A DNA stretch of 64,000 bases from JABCYV01 sp963696025 (GCA_963696025.1 CAVOII010000005.1:310001-374000); one strand, 5' to 3'. Positions 26,146 through 35,629 are shown, counted from the first letter of the stretch. Notes: generated by a model from the sequence alone, not told the origin. A program made the numbers and translations.

Positions 26146-26258
26146 GTGGTTGGCGTCTCGCCGGATGCGTAGACTAATTGTTGAAGCCGTTTGAAGATGG
26201 CGGCTTCTGCCTCAGCCACATGCTCAGCCAGTTTCTTGGGATCAACTTCGAGCAGCAC
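26031..26258 (-). CDS. Small helical protein (75 aa), convergent with the HTH remnant
   Basis: The first 30 residues (LLEVDPKKLAEHVAEAEAAI, FKRLQQL) form a regular amphipathic helix. Upstream the frame stays open through HPEWQRPYQAVLLEV to a stop, so the real start may lie a little further out, perhaps at a non-standard codon near 26306. The second half, antisense to the HTH remnant, is cysteine- and arginine-rich and less convincing. Only the N-terminal part may be genuine. Confidence 0.4.
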   Translation of the reverse strand: MLLEVDPKKLAEHVAEAEAAIFKRLQQLVYASGETPTTHARVCQCRGCGMRLPARISDTYGSLTPSAERIRDFVT

Positions 26259-26449
26259 AGCCTGGTAGGGACGCTGCCATTCGGGGTGAACGCTAATGGT
26301 TTAACAATTATGCTAAATAAAATTGCCCTACAGCCCGCCAGAGAGCGGCCTTCCGCTTCCCCGTGGGAGGAATGCAGTCCGCACCCGATGGTGCAGATCG
26401 GGCGACTGATGGCAGCCTATGCCATGTCAACCCAGAGGGTATAGTCAGC

Positions 26450-26605
26450 TTGATCTCTCGTTTATGGTTCGAGGACGACGGTCAGGATATCGCCGAGTAT
26501 GCCGTGATATTGGCTGCGATCCTCGTCCTGCTAATCGGCACTATTCGTCTGGTCGGCGCGAGCGCAAATAATGCCTTCTCCTCGGTAGCCAGCTCGCTCC
26601 AGTAA
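26450..26605 (+). CDS. Flp-type (class IVb) pilin subunit, orphan
   Basis: The core reads FEDDGQDIAEYAVILAAILV, followed by LLIGTIRLVGASANNAF. This is the Flp/Fap signature: a Glu-Tyr pair just before a single hydrophobic helix. A TTG at 26450 preceded by AGAGGGTATA gives 51 residues, a usual length; an in-frame ATG at 26363 would add an unusual 29-residue leader. No tad secretion genes lie nearby, so it is an orphan pilin that would rely on machinery elsewhere. Confidence 0.75.
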   Translation: MISRLWFEDDGQDIAEYAVILAAILVLLIGTIRLVGASANNAFSSVASSLQ

Positions 26606-26857
26606 TCTCGCCTGGGTGAATGCGAGATTGATTGAAGAATTGCCTACGAACCGGGGCTCCTTATGCTTGTAGTCGTAAGCGTGAGCCATCAAAATGGCAG
26701 CATTGGGATTAGCGTAGCCAGGCCTCAGTACAATTCCAGTTCTGCCAAGACCTACCCTTCGGAAAAAGAAGCCCGAGCAGTCCTATCGGCTTTCTGAATA
26801 GACGAGGAGAGCATAGATTCTTACTGGAAGATGGGTTTTCCTCCACCGAGAAGGACG

Positions 26858-27310
26858 CTAGTGACTTGTTTTGCCTGCGTTGGCATGTTGCTCTTGCGAA
26901 GAGAGCCACTTCGAGCTTTCGCCTGACATTATTCCGTCCGCCCGCTCAACGTACATTCCATCTGGGTCAGGCTGGCCGGCGTACGGGCCAGCTTTAGCGG
27001 AATGCAAAAGATCTTCACGGCGGAGCGCCTCTCGCGTTGCACGATAGAGTAGCCAGTTCTGCTGATACTGTCCTAACTGAAGAACGGCCTCGATGATGCC
27101 GATGAGCGCGCCCAAAATTGCGCTGATCCATCTCTGTATATTTGGCGCTCCGGGTGCAACCGATGCCAGTGAAACCACGGGTATAGCCGCAGCCATAAGA
27201 ATTTGGACAATCTTCAAAGCGAAAAATATTGAACGATTGTTCCTTGCTTTCCGTCCGTACCAAGCACTCTGCTCACGGATCTTGTCCAATATGGAGCTGT
27301 CGGGCATCAA
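26858..27310 (-). CDS. DUF4231/SLATT-type two-helix membrane protein
   Basis: The product has 150 residues. Two transmembrane segments (SIFFALKIVQILMAAAIPVV about 27-46, and WISAILGALIGIIEAVLQL about 61-79) are followed by the family motif QYQQNWLLYRATREALRRED and then AKAGPYAG, characteristic of DUF4231. These belong to the SLATT superfamily, predicted to form pores or act as membrane effectors in conflict systems. It lies next to the RiPP, TIR and nSTAND genes but in the opposite direction to the RiPP genes, so a joint function is not established. Confidence 0.8.
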   Translation of the reverse strand: MMPDSSILDKIREQSAWYGRKARNNRSIFFALKIVQILMAAAIPVVSLASVAPGAPNIQRWISAILGALIGIIEAVLQLGQYQQNWLLYRATREALRREDLLHSAKAGPYAGQPDPDGMYVERADGIMSGESSKWLSSQEQHANAGKTSH

Positions 27311-27610
27311 GACCTCGTTTTTAGTACGGGCGACTATATCATCCCCGAAGCACTCCGAAAAACGCCAACCTATCTTCAGGGTTTCGGATTCAAGAACTCA
27401 TGCCTGTATCAGGACATGGAAACACTCCTAAACTATTACCGATAACGCACTTAGGGCTTTCGCACCAGTCTTCCACGGCTGTACCATGCAGTCGTCTTCG
27501 CTAGGGATCACAGGCCCCAAATTATAGATGGCAGGAACTAGGTCGCCGACGCCATTGACCCGGGACAAATCTAGCCGTAGAGTGATGACGCCAATAGGGG
27601 GTGACCTGTG

Positions 27611-27901
27611 ATGGCATCGCTGAAAGAGCTGAGACATTCGTTGTCTAAGCTGGTGTCATTGCTACTTGTTGGCGGCGGACTTCTTTTCGGCCGCTCCACG
27701 GACACAAGGCGCGTTCCTTCGGTGCCGGAGCGGATAGCGGCCGTTCAGAAAGCCGTGCACCAAATGCCTACCGAGATGAGGCAGCAGTTCTTGTTTCGAG
27801 CACAATGGGGAAACTGGGGAAACTGGAATAATTGGGCAAATTGGGCTAACTGGAACAACTGGAATAATTGGGGAAACTGGGGAAATTTCAGAAACTATTG
27901 A
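27611..27901 (+). CDS. GrrA-like RiPP precursor with contiguous W-x-N triads
   Basis: The product has 96 residues from the ATG at 27611; AGGGGGTG lies 8-9 bases before it. The leader has a hydrophobic stretch (LVSLLLVGGGLLFG, about 14-27), suggesting Sec export, then VPSVPERIAAVQKAVHQMP, like the GrrA/OscA leader. From residue 66 to the end the sequence is nine W-x-N triads (x is G, G, N, A, A, N, N, G, G), then F-R-N and a final Y. W-x-N and F-x-N are the sites where triceptide radical SAM enzymes join the aromatic ring to the Asn beta-carbon. The maturase gene follows 30 bp downstream. The triads touch each other without the glycine spacers common in GrrA. Confidence 0.88.
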   Translation: MASLKELRHSLSKLVSLLLVGGGLLFGRSTDTRRVPSVPERIAAVQKAVHQMPTEMRQQFLFRAQWGNWGNWNNWANWANWNNWNNWGNWGNFRNY

Positions 27902-27932
27902 TCGACGTTGGATCGCGTAATTGGTTTGGCTA

Positions 27933-29249
27933 ATGTCTTTCTCTAAGCGATTACCTCTGCACGTTCCCACCGAACTTCCTGAGCCGTATTCCCACCTTGC
28001 AGGTTACCTTGAAATTCTGGTGCTGCAACCTACACCCTTCTGCAACATCGATTGTGACTATTGTTATCTTTCGCATCGCGATGACACTGGGCAGATGAGT
28101 ATTGAGACGATCGAGGGAGCCGTTAGATTGGTAATGGATGGCGGGCTCGTCGACGGCCAGCTGTCAGTGGTGTGGCACGCGGGAGAACCTCTAGTGCTAT
28201 CAACCAACTACTACTCCAAAGCATTTTCAGCTATCGAGAACGTCGTACAAAATAAGTTTAGAGTCTCGCACTCCTTCCAGACTAATGGAACTCGTATCAA
28301 TGATAGCTGGTGCGAGTTCCTGAAGCGATATGATACGAGAATTGGTTTGAGCATTGACGGGCCGGCTTTCTTACACGACCTTCATCGCAAGACTCGGCAT
28401 GGAAAGCCCACACATGCACTGGCAATGCTCGGGGCGCGGAAGCTTCGTGAACACAGAATTCCATTCCATGTCATTGCGGTGGTTTCAGTGGATTCGCTAG
28501 ATCATGCCGAAGCAATTTTTCATTTTTTTGAAGAGCTCGGTGTAGAAGAAGTCGGATTCAACGTTGAGGAACTTGAAGGGAATCATAAAACCTCTAGCCT
28601 AGCGGCAGAAGGAATTGTGACCCGACTTGAGAAATTTTGGCATCGGCTTTACGAAGTCTATGAGTCGTCTGGGCGAAGTGTTCGAATTCGCGAATTCGAG
28701 AGAGCAACCAGAGCGATCCTGGCGGCTAGGGAGGGACTACCGTGGCAAATGGTAGCCGCTCAAAACGACCAAGTCCTGCCTTTTAGAATCTTGTCAGTGG
28801 ACTGCCGAGGGCGGATCTCCACGTTTTCTCCTGAACTCCTGGGCGTCCAAGACCATACTTACCACGATTTCAGCTTTGGGCAAGTAGGACAAGACGACCT
28901 CATAGGAATTCAAAGGTCCTCCACGTTTCAGCGAGTAGCGTGCGAAGTCATGGCGGGAGTTAAAGAGTGCTCCCGGTGCTGCGAGTATTTTTCGGTCTGC
29001 GGAGGCGGGTCTCCGTCCAACAAGTACTTCGAAAACGGTAGCTTCTTGTCAACGACGACCATGTATTGCAGAAGCTCGATTCAGCTCCCGATCAAAATTG
29101 TATTGGCTGGGTTGGAGCGTCAGCTTTCCCTGTGCCGTCCCGGATCGCCTCGACGAAACACTTCCCTGTTCCTCCGTCGGATCGTTTCGTCGGTACTTTT
29201 CCGCACACCTCAGGGTGGGTCACACCAGACACCTCCAGATCCGTCTTGA
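27933..29249 (+). CDS. Radical SAM/SPASM maturase of the GrrM (cyclophane-forming) type
   Basis: From the ATG at 27933 the product is about 438 residues; a TTG at 27921 is possible. The SAM [4Fe-4S] motif is CNIDCDYCYL (Cys 37, 41, 44). VVWHAGEPL and SFQTNGTRI are further radical SAM strands. The C-terminal SPASM-like region has CEVMAGVKECSRCCEYFSVC and a later TMYCRSSIQLP. By family this enzyme would crosslink W/F to Asn in the neighbouring precursor. The last 158 bp overlap the convergent nSTAND gene; the natural end is probably near AGLERQLSL, so the tail after it may be read-on sequence. Confidence 0.85.
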   Translation: MSFSKRLPLHVPTELPEPYSHLAGYLEILVLQPTPFCNIDCDYCYLSHRDDTGQMSIETIEGAVRLVMDGGLVDGQLSVVWHAGEPLVLSTNYYSKAFSAIENVVQNKFRVSHSFQTNGTRINDSWCEFLKRYDTRIGLSIDGPAFLHDLHRKTRHGKPTHALAMLGARKLREHRIPFHVIAVVSVDSLDHAEAIFHFFEELGVEEVGFNVEELEGNHKTSSLAAEGIVTRLEKFWHRLYEVYESSGRSVRIREFERATRAILAAREGLPWQMVAAQNDQVLPFRILSVDCRGRISTFSPELLGVQDHTYHDFSFGQVGQDDLIGIQRSSTFQRVACEVMAGVKECSRCCEYFSVCGGGSPSNKYFENGSFLSTTTMYCRSSIQLPIKIVLAGLERQLSLCRPGSPRRNTSLFLRRIVSSVLFRTPQGGSHQTPPDPS

Positions 29250-32200
29250 GACATGAACAGATGTCCACAAGCCGGTCATTTATATCTACGTTGTGTCGTG
29301 TTAGTGCAAGCACACGCTCAGAACTGGACTCTCCCATGTCGTCCATTGCCAGCATCTGCTCCCACTCGGCCCAAATCAGTAGCGTCTGCGCTGCCTCTTG
29401 CTTTGATGGGCTCAAAGAATCCGTGAGCTGGACCCCAACTATCCGTTGCTTTCCAGAGAAGGTTTTGTCAGCAGAAGCGGTCGATAGAGCTCGACCAAAG
29501 ACGCTCGCCGCCAGTGCCTCAATTCTGTCCGCAATCTTCGCAGAAGATAGATCGAGAAGGTGAGTCCGCCCCTTCAACGTACTAGCAGCTGCCCACGTGC
29601 CTGTGGTAGAAAATGTTACGGCAGAGATGCTGTCGTCGCTGTCAGAAATGTGAACTAAGTCGCGGCCGTTGCTGGTGCTTACTACGTGCGCAGCTCTACC
29701 AGAACCGACGATGAGTGTGGAGGCATCTTTTGGGTTGAATTGAATTGCTCCGATTGAGCCATCGAATGCTTTTGTCGGACTCCACTCCAGATCCTGCATC
29801 CTGCTGTCCTCTATCTTCATTACCTTCACCACCCCATCAGCAGTACCGGCAGCGAGCAGCTGCGAGTCGCTACTAAAGGCGAGTGCGGTGATCGGGTTCT
29901 TTATAGACTCTCCCGATGGTCCTGCTGAGGGTTTTCCGCTCTTGTCCACTAGTACTTTGGCCGTCCTCGCCAGCCCGATTTCGAAATCGATTTTATAAGT
30001 GCTAAGACCGCCGCAATCGTCGCCTATTGACAAGATCGACCCATTGGGAGTAAGTCCAAGCGAAAGCGCTGCTTCTTGGCACTGCTCTGAGCTAGCGTCA
30101 CGTTTGTGAAAGACCCCATCTAGCACAGAAGCTCTCTCTTTCGCCACATCAACCACCCACACCACGCCATCGCATTCGACGGCAACTATAGCGACATCCT
30201 TGGCAGCGGCGGCGTGACAAGGCTCTCCCTGGCGGTCAACCGACCACGGGTCCCCCGTTAATTTGAAGGGTTTAGTAGTTCCTGTCACTAATAAGTTAGC
30301 ACCGTTCACCTCCCGAAACCGCTTGGATGCGTCGTCGAATTCAATTATCTTTGAGCTCGGTGCAACATACCCCATCTTGCCCTTACTTGGATCACCTTGG
30401 ATCTCCGCATTTCTAGTGGGATGATCAGGAATCGCGTTGCCCTTAGACGCCCGATCCGAAACGGACAAGCAAGAAACAGCAATAAGATTACCTTTATTGC
30501 CAACTGCCACTTGCTGCGGGTTAGGACAAGCGAATAGATCTACATCAGGTGGCTCAGCGTTCTCCGTCGCAAACCTCACTACTTCTCCGTTTGCGGCGCT
30601 CGCAAAAGCAACGTGGGGGTTAGGAGAGAAAGCGATCCACGTTGCACGATCCGAGACCGTGACCCGTGACGTTTCAAAGCCAGTTGCTGCGAGCTTTACA
30701 CGCGCCGTGCTCTCTCCGACTGCCAGACCGAGAAAGTAGTCAGTAGGGCTAAAAGTGAGATGCGAAACTTTTCGTCCGAAGTAGTCACTCCACTTAAGTG
30801 TGCCCTCCACCTTTCCGGCACTAGCCTGGTATGACACAACCCGAAGTACATTGTCATGACCATCCTCGGAATAGGCCAATAACATCGTGTTTGGATCATT
30901 ACTGAATGCGATTGCGGCAATCGGGTAGGAGGTCTTTAACTCCCCGGAGTGACGATTTATGTGGAGGGTAGTCTGTGACTGCATCTTAAGATCAATTATA
31001 GTTATCTTCCCATCTACCATGCCGACCGCTAGGAGACTACCATCAGCTGAAAAGTCGAGAGGTGCATCAGTTGATACGCCGTGGACCTCTCTAGGTTTGG
31101 TCTTTCTCCAAAGGTCAACCAACCGAAGAACTGCAGTCGGTCGCTGGTTACTGCGTGTTACATCTTCTTTCTCTACATATGCGAGATATCGTCCATCCTT
31201 ACTGAGGGCTTCGTTAAGGAGTGAAATCTGGTCACGCTCAAAGAGGGGTGCATCGTGTCCGGGCATTTCCGTTACCCGAATCGCCCCAATTATTCTTCTA
31301 GGAGTGGAAGGCTGCGGAGTTTGGTATTCGACCGTCGCAAGCCACCGTGCAGACGTCGTGCCATCTGGTCTCGAAGGCTCTACAATCAGGGCAACGTTAC
31401 TTACACATGGGACGGTACCCACCTCACTAGTACTAGGCCCTCCGAGCTCTCTAATAGTCGCCCTGTTCCTTTTGCATGGTGTTGCGGCATACCGTCCAGA
31501 AGGGCTAACGGCAGTAACACGCTCTTCTCCCAGAAAGTGCTGGTCTTCAACGTAATCAGGAGATCGGAATGTTACCGGCTGTAGGCCTTCCGCCAAATCT
31601 TTAGGAGTAGAAAGTGCTACGATACGAAAGGTATTCTTACTCTTATCTCCTTTGTCAGGCACGACAAAGAGTCGGTCAATTGGCTGTTTGGCCTGGGTTG
31701 GAAGGGGAATTCCGGGTGTGATCCTGTCGAAGGTCTCCCAGGCAGCCAGATCTGTGTTCGATGGTCTTGCTTGGATCTTAAATGACGCGATATCCAGGAG
31801 GGCAGCACGCTCCTGTGTTTTCGACCCCAGTTGAGCCCGCTCATACTCCGATTGACTGGCGTAGTCGTCAGCACTCTTAGTTTTTGCAAAGAGGAGAGCA
31901 ACGGCCAAAGCGATTGGGAAGGCGCCTAACATTGTGACTAATGCGAGTTTCCAGAGGCGTGACCACCGGACGTGCCATTTGCTGTCATTGATATAGGTGT
32001 TTACATTCTTCCAATCTGGATTGCCGTTTACCTTGTCACCATCGAGCTTATATCGTACGCTCCAGGCCTCAGTCCAACCTTTGGTTGGACTCGACAAAAG
32101 CTCCTGAAAGTATTCGACTTCGCCGGCTTGAAGCCAGCCGCGGATGCTAGCCTCATGATCGCGGGCATTCTGTGCGAGTCGTTGATACTGCCCGGCCGAT

Positions 32201-33549
32201 GCAGATTCCTCGCGCACCCACTTTGCAAGCCTTTGCCAGCCATATATTAAGCTCTCGTGGGTAATGTCTATTGTGGCAGTATCCGGCAACTCAGGAGGCT
32301 CGCGAACTTCAGCACGGTCAGAATCTCCTAGCCCGTCTTCGAGGTCCGGTGAGGTGAGAAAGGCCACCCGGTCGTCCAAGAAGTGCCTTATGATGGCTCG
32401 GATGTCACTCTTGTCTGCCTCCTTCTTACAACCTACGAGGGAGTTGATGTCTGCTATAGTTGTTGGGCAGCGAATGAGACGATTCGACACGTCTTGAGCA
32501 GTGATTCGTTTGAAGATGAGCTCGGTGATGTCCTGCCGTCGGCTTGTCCCAAGACTCCCAAACAAGCGCTCCGCATGCTCGTCCAGAGCGCGGTCGAATT
32601 CGCCCGCACGTCTGTAGTCATCGAGAGATAATTCAGCCGATAATTCGGCCGAAGGCCCTGCTTGTAGGGCTACTGACCCTTGCGCTTGGACACCATCGGC
32701 ATTTCGAGACGACCACTGCTCCCACGTTTGCGCAAGGACATGCTGGAGCCTTGGCAGGTTACGAGGTTCATCATTGAAATCATTTAGCAATCGATTAAGT
32801 AATGGTCGCTCGACATCACCTGCGGGGCTTCCCAATTTAGCTGGACGGACAATAGCATCTACCAGTTCACCGACGGTCATGCGCGAGATAAGGTATTGAG
32901 TTCTATTCAAGAGCTCTGGAAAATCTCGGAAGCGTGCGCAATCACCTAGATAGTCTGAGCGCATCGTGATAACCACGTATATGGGAACCTCAGATTGTTG
33001 CGATGCCTTCATTAAGCGATCGACGAATGCCCGGGCAGGCTCGAATTCATCTTCTTCTGTACCTATGGTTCTTGTCCGGGAGGGGACCAATGTAAATACC
33101 TCTTCAAATTGATCGACGACGATAAGGAGGTTTTCCTCAAATTCGAGCCGTTGCCCCTTCCCCAAAAAGTCGCGGCCAATCTTGATTAGGCTTCGACTGT
33201 CTAGGCCAAACGTTTCCGCCAGCTCTTTGACTCCATTGCCATCCGGTGATTGTGAGACGACGCCCCGCGCCAAGCTTCGCCAGAGGGATTTCATAGGATG
33301 AGTGCCGGGCCGGAGGACGATGGTCCGCCACCGATAGCATGCGTTGGTTATGAAACCCTTTCGTAGTGAGGGTAAGAGTCCCGCCTTGACAAGAGATGAC
33401 TTCCCGCTCCCAGAGACGCCAACCACAGCGAGGAAGTGATCCTGGTCCAGCCGGTCCAGCAGCTCCCTAACTTGTCGTTCCCGCCCGAAGAAGAAGCGGT
33501 TGTCTTGTGTATCGAATGGTCTGAGGCCTGGATAGGGATTGCGCCTCAT
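29092..33549 (-). CDS. nSTAND1 NTPase with transmembrane segment and WD40 repeats
   Basis: The product has 1,485 residues. It starts RRNPYPGLRPFDTQDNRFFF, the entry motif of nSTAND1 proteins. Walker A is GVSGSGKSS (44-52) and Walker B is LLIVVDQFEE (141-150). The STAND helical domain contains DITHESLIYGWQRLAKWVRE. One membrane helix (WKLALVTMLGAFPIALAVAL, about residue 540) precedes a long WD40 beta-propeller region with blades such as LAFSSDSQLLAAGTADGVVK. STAND proteins oligomerise on ligand binding; WD40 usually senses. The TIR gene is immediately upstream (3-bp gap), so TIR effector and STAND sensor form an operon. No signal peptide, so the NTPase is cytoplasmic and the propeller lies across the membrane. 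Confidence 0.88.
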   Translation of the reverse strand: MRRNPYPGLRPFDTQDNRFFFGRERQVRELLDRLDQDHFLAVVGVSGSGKSSLVKAGLLPSLRKGFITNACYRWRTIVLRPGTHPMKSLWRSLARGVVSQSPDGNGVKELAETFGLDSRSLIKIGRDFLGKGQRLEFEENLLIVVDQFEEVFTLVPSRTRTIGTEEDEFEPARAFVDRLMKASQQSEVPIYVVITMRSDYLGDCARFRDFPELLNRTQYLISRMTVGELVDAIVRPAKLGSPAGDVERPLLNRLLNDFNDEPRNLPRLQHVLAQTWEQWSSRNADGVQAQGSVALQAGPSAELSAELSLDDYRRAGEFDRALDEHAERLFGSLGTSRRQDITELIFKRITAQDVSNRLIRCPTTIADINSLVGCKKEADKSDIRAIIRHFLDDRVAFLTSPDLEDGLGDSDRAEVREPPELPDTATIDITHESLIYGWQRLAKWVREESASAGQYQRLAQNARDHEASIRGWLQAGEVEYFQELLSSPTKGWTEAWSVRYKLDGDKVNGNPDWKNVNTYINDSKWHVRWSRLWKLALVTMLGAFPIALAVALLFAKTKSADDYASQSEYERAQLGSKTQERAALLDIASFKIQARPSNTDLAAWETFDRITPGIPLPTQAKQPIDRLFVVPDKGDKSKNTFRIVALSTPKDLAEGLQPVTFRSPDYVEDQHFLGEERVTAVSPSGRYAATPCKRNRATIRELGGPSTSEVGTVPCVSNVALIVEPSRPDGTTSARWLATVEYQTPQPSTPRRIIGAIRVTEMPGHDAPLFERDQISLLNEALSKDGRYLAYVEKEDVTRSNQRPTAVLRLVDLWRKTKPREVHGVSTDAPLDFSADGSLLAVGMVDGKITIIDLKMQSQTTLHINRHSGELKTSYPIAAIAFSNDPNTMLLAYSEDGHDNVLRVVSYQASAGKVEGTLKWSDYFGRKVSHLTFSPTDYFLGLAVGESTARVKLAATGFETSRVTVSDRATWIAFSPNPHVAFASAANGEVVRFATENAEPPDVDLFACPNPQQVAVGNKGNLIAVSCLSVSDRASKGNAIPDHPTRNAEIQGDPSKGKMGYVAPSSKIIEFDDASKRFREVNGANLLVTGTTKPFKLTGDPWSVDRQGEPCHAAAAKDVAIVAVECDGVVWVVDVAKERASVLDGVFHKRDASSEQCQEAALSLGLTPNGSILSIGDDCGGLSTYKIDFEIGLARTAKVLVDKSGKPSAGPSGESIKNPITALAFSSDSQLLAAGTADGVVKVMKIEDSRMQDLEWSPTKAFDGSIGAIQFNPKDASTLIVGSGRAAHVVSTSNGRDLVHISDSDDSISAVTFSTTGTWAAASTLKGRTHLLDLSSAKIADRIEALAASVFGRALSTASADKTFSGKQRIVGVQLTDSLSPSKQEAAQTLLIWAEWEQMLAMDDMGESSSERVLALTRHNVDINDRLVDICSCLKTDLEVSGVTHPEVCGKVPTKRSDGGTGKCFVEAIRDGTGKADAPTQPIQF

Positions 33550-33552
33550 CAG

Positions 33553-35040
33553 CTATCCCGCGTCGTCGGTGAGACTAGAGAGAAAGCGCTGGAGTCTGCC
33601 GGGATCGAATAGTGATTCGGTGGGCGCACTAATGGCCCCCAGGCTCGATGAAGACCCCACCGGGTGTGAATTCACGCTCGGGTTGCGCTTACCTATGACG
33701 TTTTCGACTGCTCCTAGCTCTCTAAGAACGCTTGCTCGGGCCTTATCGTCAGGTTCGGATGTGAATATTGCTGCAGACTTATACTTGGCTCGACCGTCGC
33801 TTTTCCGATCCAGCACTTCTCTCCAAGTGTCCCGCAGCCAGTACTTGTCACCCCGATCCCAGTCGACGAGAACTGCGTCACAACTGCTAAGGAGTTCTTC
33901 GTGTTCTCTTATGAATTCGGACGGAAGACCCTCTGAAGGAGATACTGGCTGGAAAGGCTTGAGTTGAATAGGCTTTGGCTGTGCAAGATTTTCTTTCGTG
34001 ATTTGCTCGACTAGGTGGGATGCCTTCTCGAGCTTTGGCCCCTTGCTATCGGAAATCACGTAGAATCTGATCTTGCTCACTGGTCCGGATGTGTCAGACG
34101 CGAGTGGATAACTCGCTTTTTCAGGATCGGTCTTTAGGCGATCATAAAGTTTGTTTGCAAGATTGCCGATGTAAAGCTCTAGGCCATCCTTTTGAAGCTC
34201 GCTAATGAACCGGTTCTGCTCGGAACTGCGCTTCTCGTACTCTTTAGTACCGATCCAAAACACTGATCGTTTAGTATTCTCCTGTGCGAATTTCAGTAAA
34301 TCCGCGATTTGTGGTTGGTATTCACTACCCAGGATAAATACGCAGAACTTGGATACCTTAATCCATTCGTGCAAGCGCCCAGCTGCTTCATCGAAATCAG
34401 GAATGTAGACGCCTGGCAAGAGCCGGTGTCCGTCGCCAAAGAGCTCCGTCTCTAGTACCTTAACTTCATCACCCAAACTGAGATTAGAGAACTTTATAAC
34501 GAAGACAGGGTCGAACTGAGACTTAAGATCCTGTAAGCGGTTAGCAACACGCGCCGCCAAGTATTCTATTTGGTCTGTATATTGGTCGGTTCCCTGTTTC
34601 AGAGTGCGATCGACTCTGCCAGTGCAGATGTAGAAGGGCACTTCTGTTAGGCCCTTAACCCAATACCGATAATTTCCGTCCAGATCAGGCAGAAAAACGA
34701 CCTTAAAGACCAACGATGCATGCTGATTGCCGGATGTAAGGCGCGGCGACCGTCTGAACCAACTGAGTTCCTCGTTGCAAAATTCACTTAGTAGGAGGGA
34801 TGGCGATATTACTGGAACGAACAGAGCCGATCCTTTAACATCGTCTTGCAGCCTGCCCCGGTATTTCTCATCGGGAGCAAGTTCGTCGTCCATGAATACG
34901 TCGACAGTGCCGAGGCGCCCCTCCAGGCTATTTTTCAAGTCCTTTCTGAAAACTGAGACCCATCCAGAACCGCGTGGATTGTCATCTTTGTGGGCGTGAC
35001 AAATGAACACGTCATGGCGGACCGTGGGAACGAACGTCAT
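33553..35040 (-). CDS. TIR-domain protein, partner of the nSTAND gene
   Basis: The product has 495 residues. The TIR domain occupies about residues 8-150: HDVFICHAHKDD (first strand and BB-loop start), TVDVFMDDE, LFVPVISPSLLLSEFCNEEL. The Glu after FCN sits where TIR NADases carry the catalytic Glu. The rest includes a second alpha/beta region (KFCVFILGSEYQPQIADLLK) and a third (SCDAVLVDWDRGDKYWL), both like nucleotide-sensing or TIR-like folds. NAD+ depletion is the usual prokaryotic TIR output. The gene ends 3 bp before the nSTAND start, implying one mRNA and a shared complex. Antiphage function is inference. Confidence 0.85.
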   Translation of the reverse strand: MTFVPTVRHDVFICHAHKDDNPRGSGWVSVFRKDLKNSLEGRLGTVDVFMDDELAPDEKYRGRLQDDVKGSALFVPVISPSLLLSEFCNEELSWFRRSPRLTSGNQHASLVFKVVFLPDLDGNYRYWVKGLTEVPFYICTGRVDRTLKQGTDQYTDQIEYLAARVANRLQDLKSQFDPVFVIKFSNLSLGDEVKVLETELFGDGHRLLPGVYIPDFDEAAGRLHEWIKVSKFCVFILGSEYQPQIADLLKFAQENTKRSVFWIGTKEYEKRSSEQNRFISELQKDGLELYIGNLANKLYDRLKTDPEKASYPLASDTSGPVSKIRFYVISDSKGPKLEKASHLVEQITKENLAQPKPIQLKPFQPVSPSEGLPSEFIREHEELLSSCDAVLVDWDRGDKYWLRDTWREVLDRKSDGRAKYKSAAIFTSEPDDKARASVLRELGAVENVIGKRNPSVNSHPVGSSSSLGAISAPTESLFDPGRLQRFLSSLTDDAG

Positions 35041-35629
35041 ATGTCACTCCAAGGATGCTAGCCGTTTAGCTCATACGCAAGGGCCAAGTTCCTCTTGCCG
35101 CCGTGCGTCAGCAGGCCGATGCTGTGCCCAGCAATCGAAACGCGCTCTGTCAATTGGGGGCGCTGACACGCTCCCAAATGTCTTCAGATACTCACTGCAC
35201 CATTTTATAGAGGTGTGTGACACTACGGGCCAAGCATTTTACTGCGCACTTGTTCTCATGTCAATGGCAGCTCCTAAACGATACGAAGCCAAGCTGCAGC
35301 CAAGAACTCGATGTAGAAGTGGACGCGAAGCGGAAAGCGCACGAAAAGACGGCCCCGCGTGGACAAGACGCTACGGATGAAAGCGACCGCCTCCGCTGAT
35401 GAACCTGGTCTCCCGAAAGATGCGAAGTTCGTTGTTCTGCAATAGATTTACCGATTTCGCTAACGAGCAAGACTAGTCGGCCTGAGCCAGGCTGCATCTC
35501 CCTTTTCGTGACAAGGTCAACCACGACAGAACGACCTCTGGGTTCGTGGAGTATACTCCCCACTCGGAATCATCAAGTTAGGCTCTTCCGGCGCAACCCA
35601 ATTGGAACAGTGACTTTGTTCTCCGCAAT
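35041..35629. other. Divergent intergenic region between TIR operon and methyltransferase
   Basis: About 590 bp that must contain promoters for both directions. Only weak ORFs are seen: a 22-codon plus-strand frame at 35377 and a 100-codon minus-strand GTG frame at 35261-35563. I see no repeat or clear precursor peptide. Confidence 0.4.

Noticed and set aside
27806..27898. Short tandem DNA repeats considered as CRISPR or minisatellite
   Set aside because: The period is about 9 bases with constant reading frame and codon-level variation, and it sits at the end of a coding region next to its maturase. No CRISPR array was seen in the window.
35261..35563. 100-codon minus-strand ORF between TIR and methyltransferase genes
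   Set aside because: GTG start, good composition only in the first 45 residues, Ser/Arg-rich afterwards; examined as a possible peptide precursor but the strand and distance do not fit.
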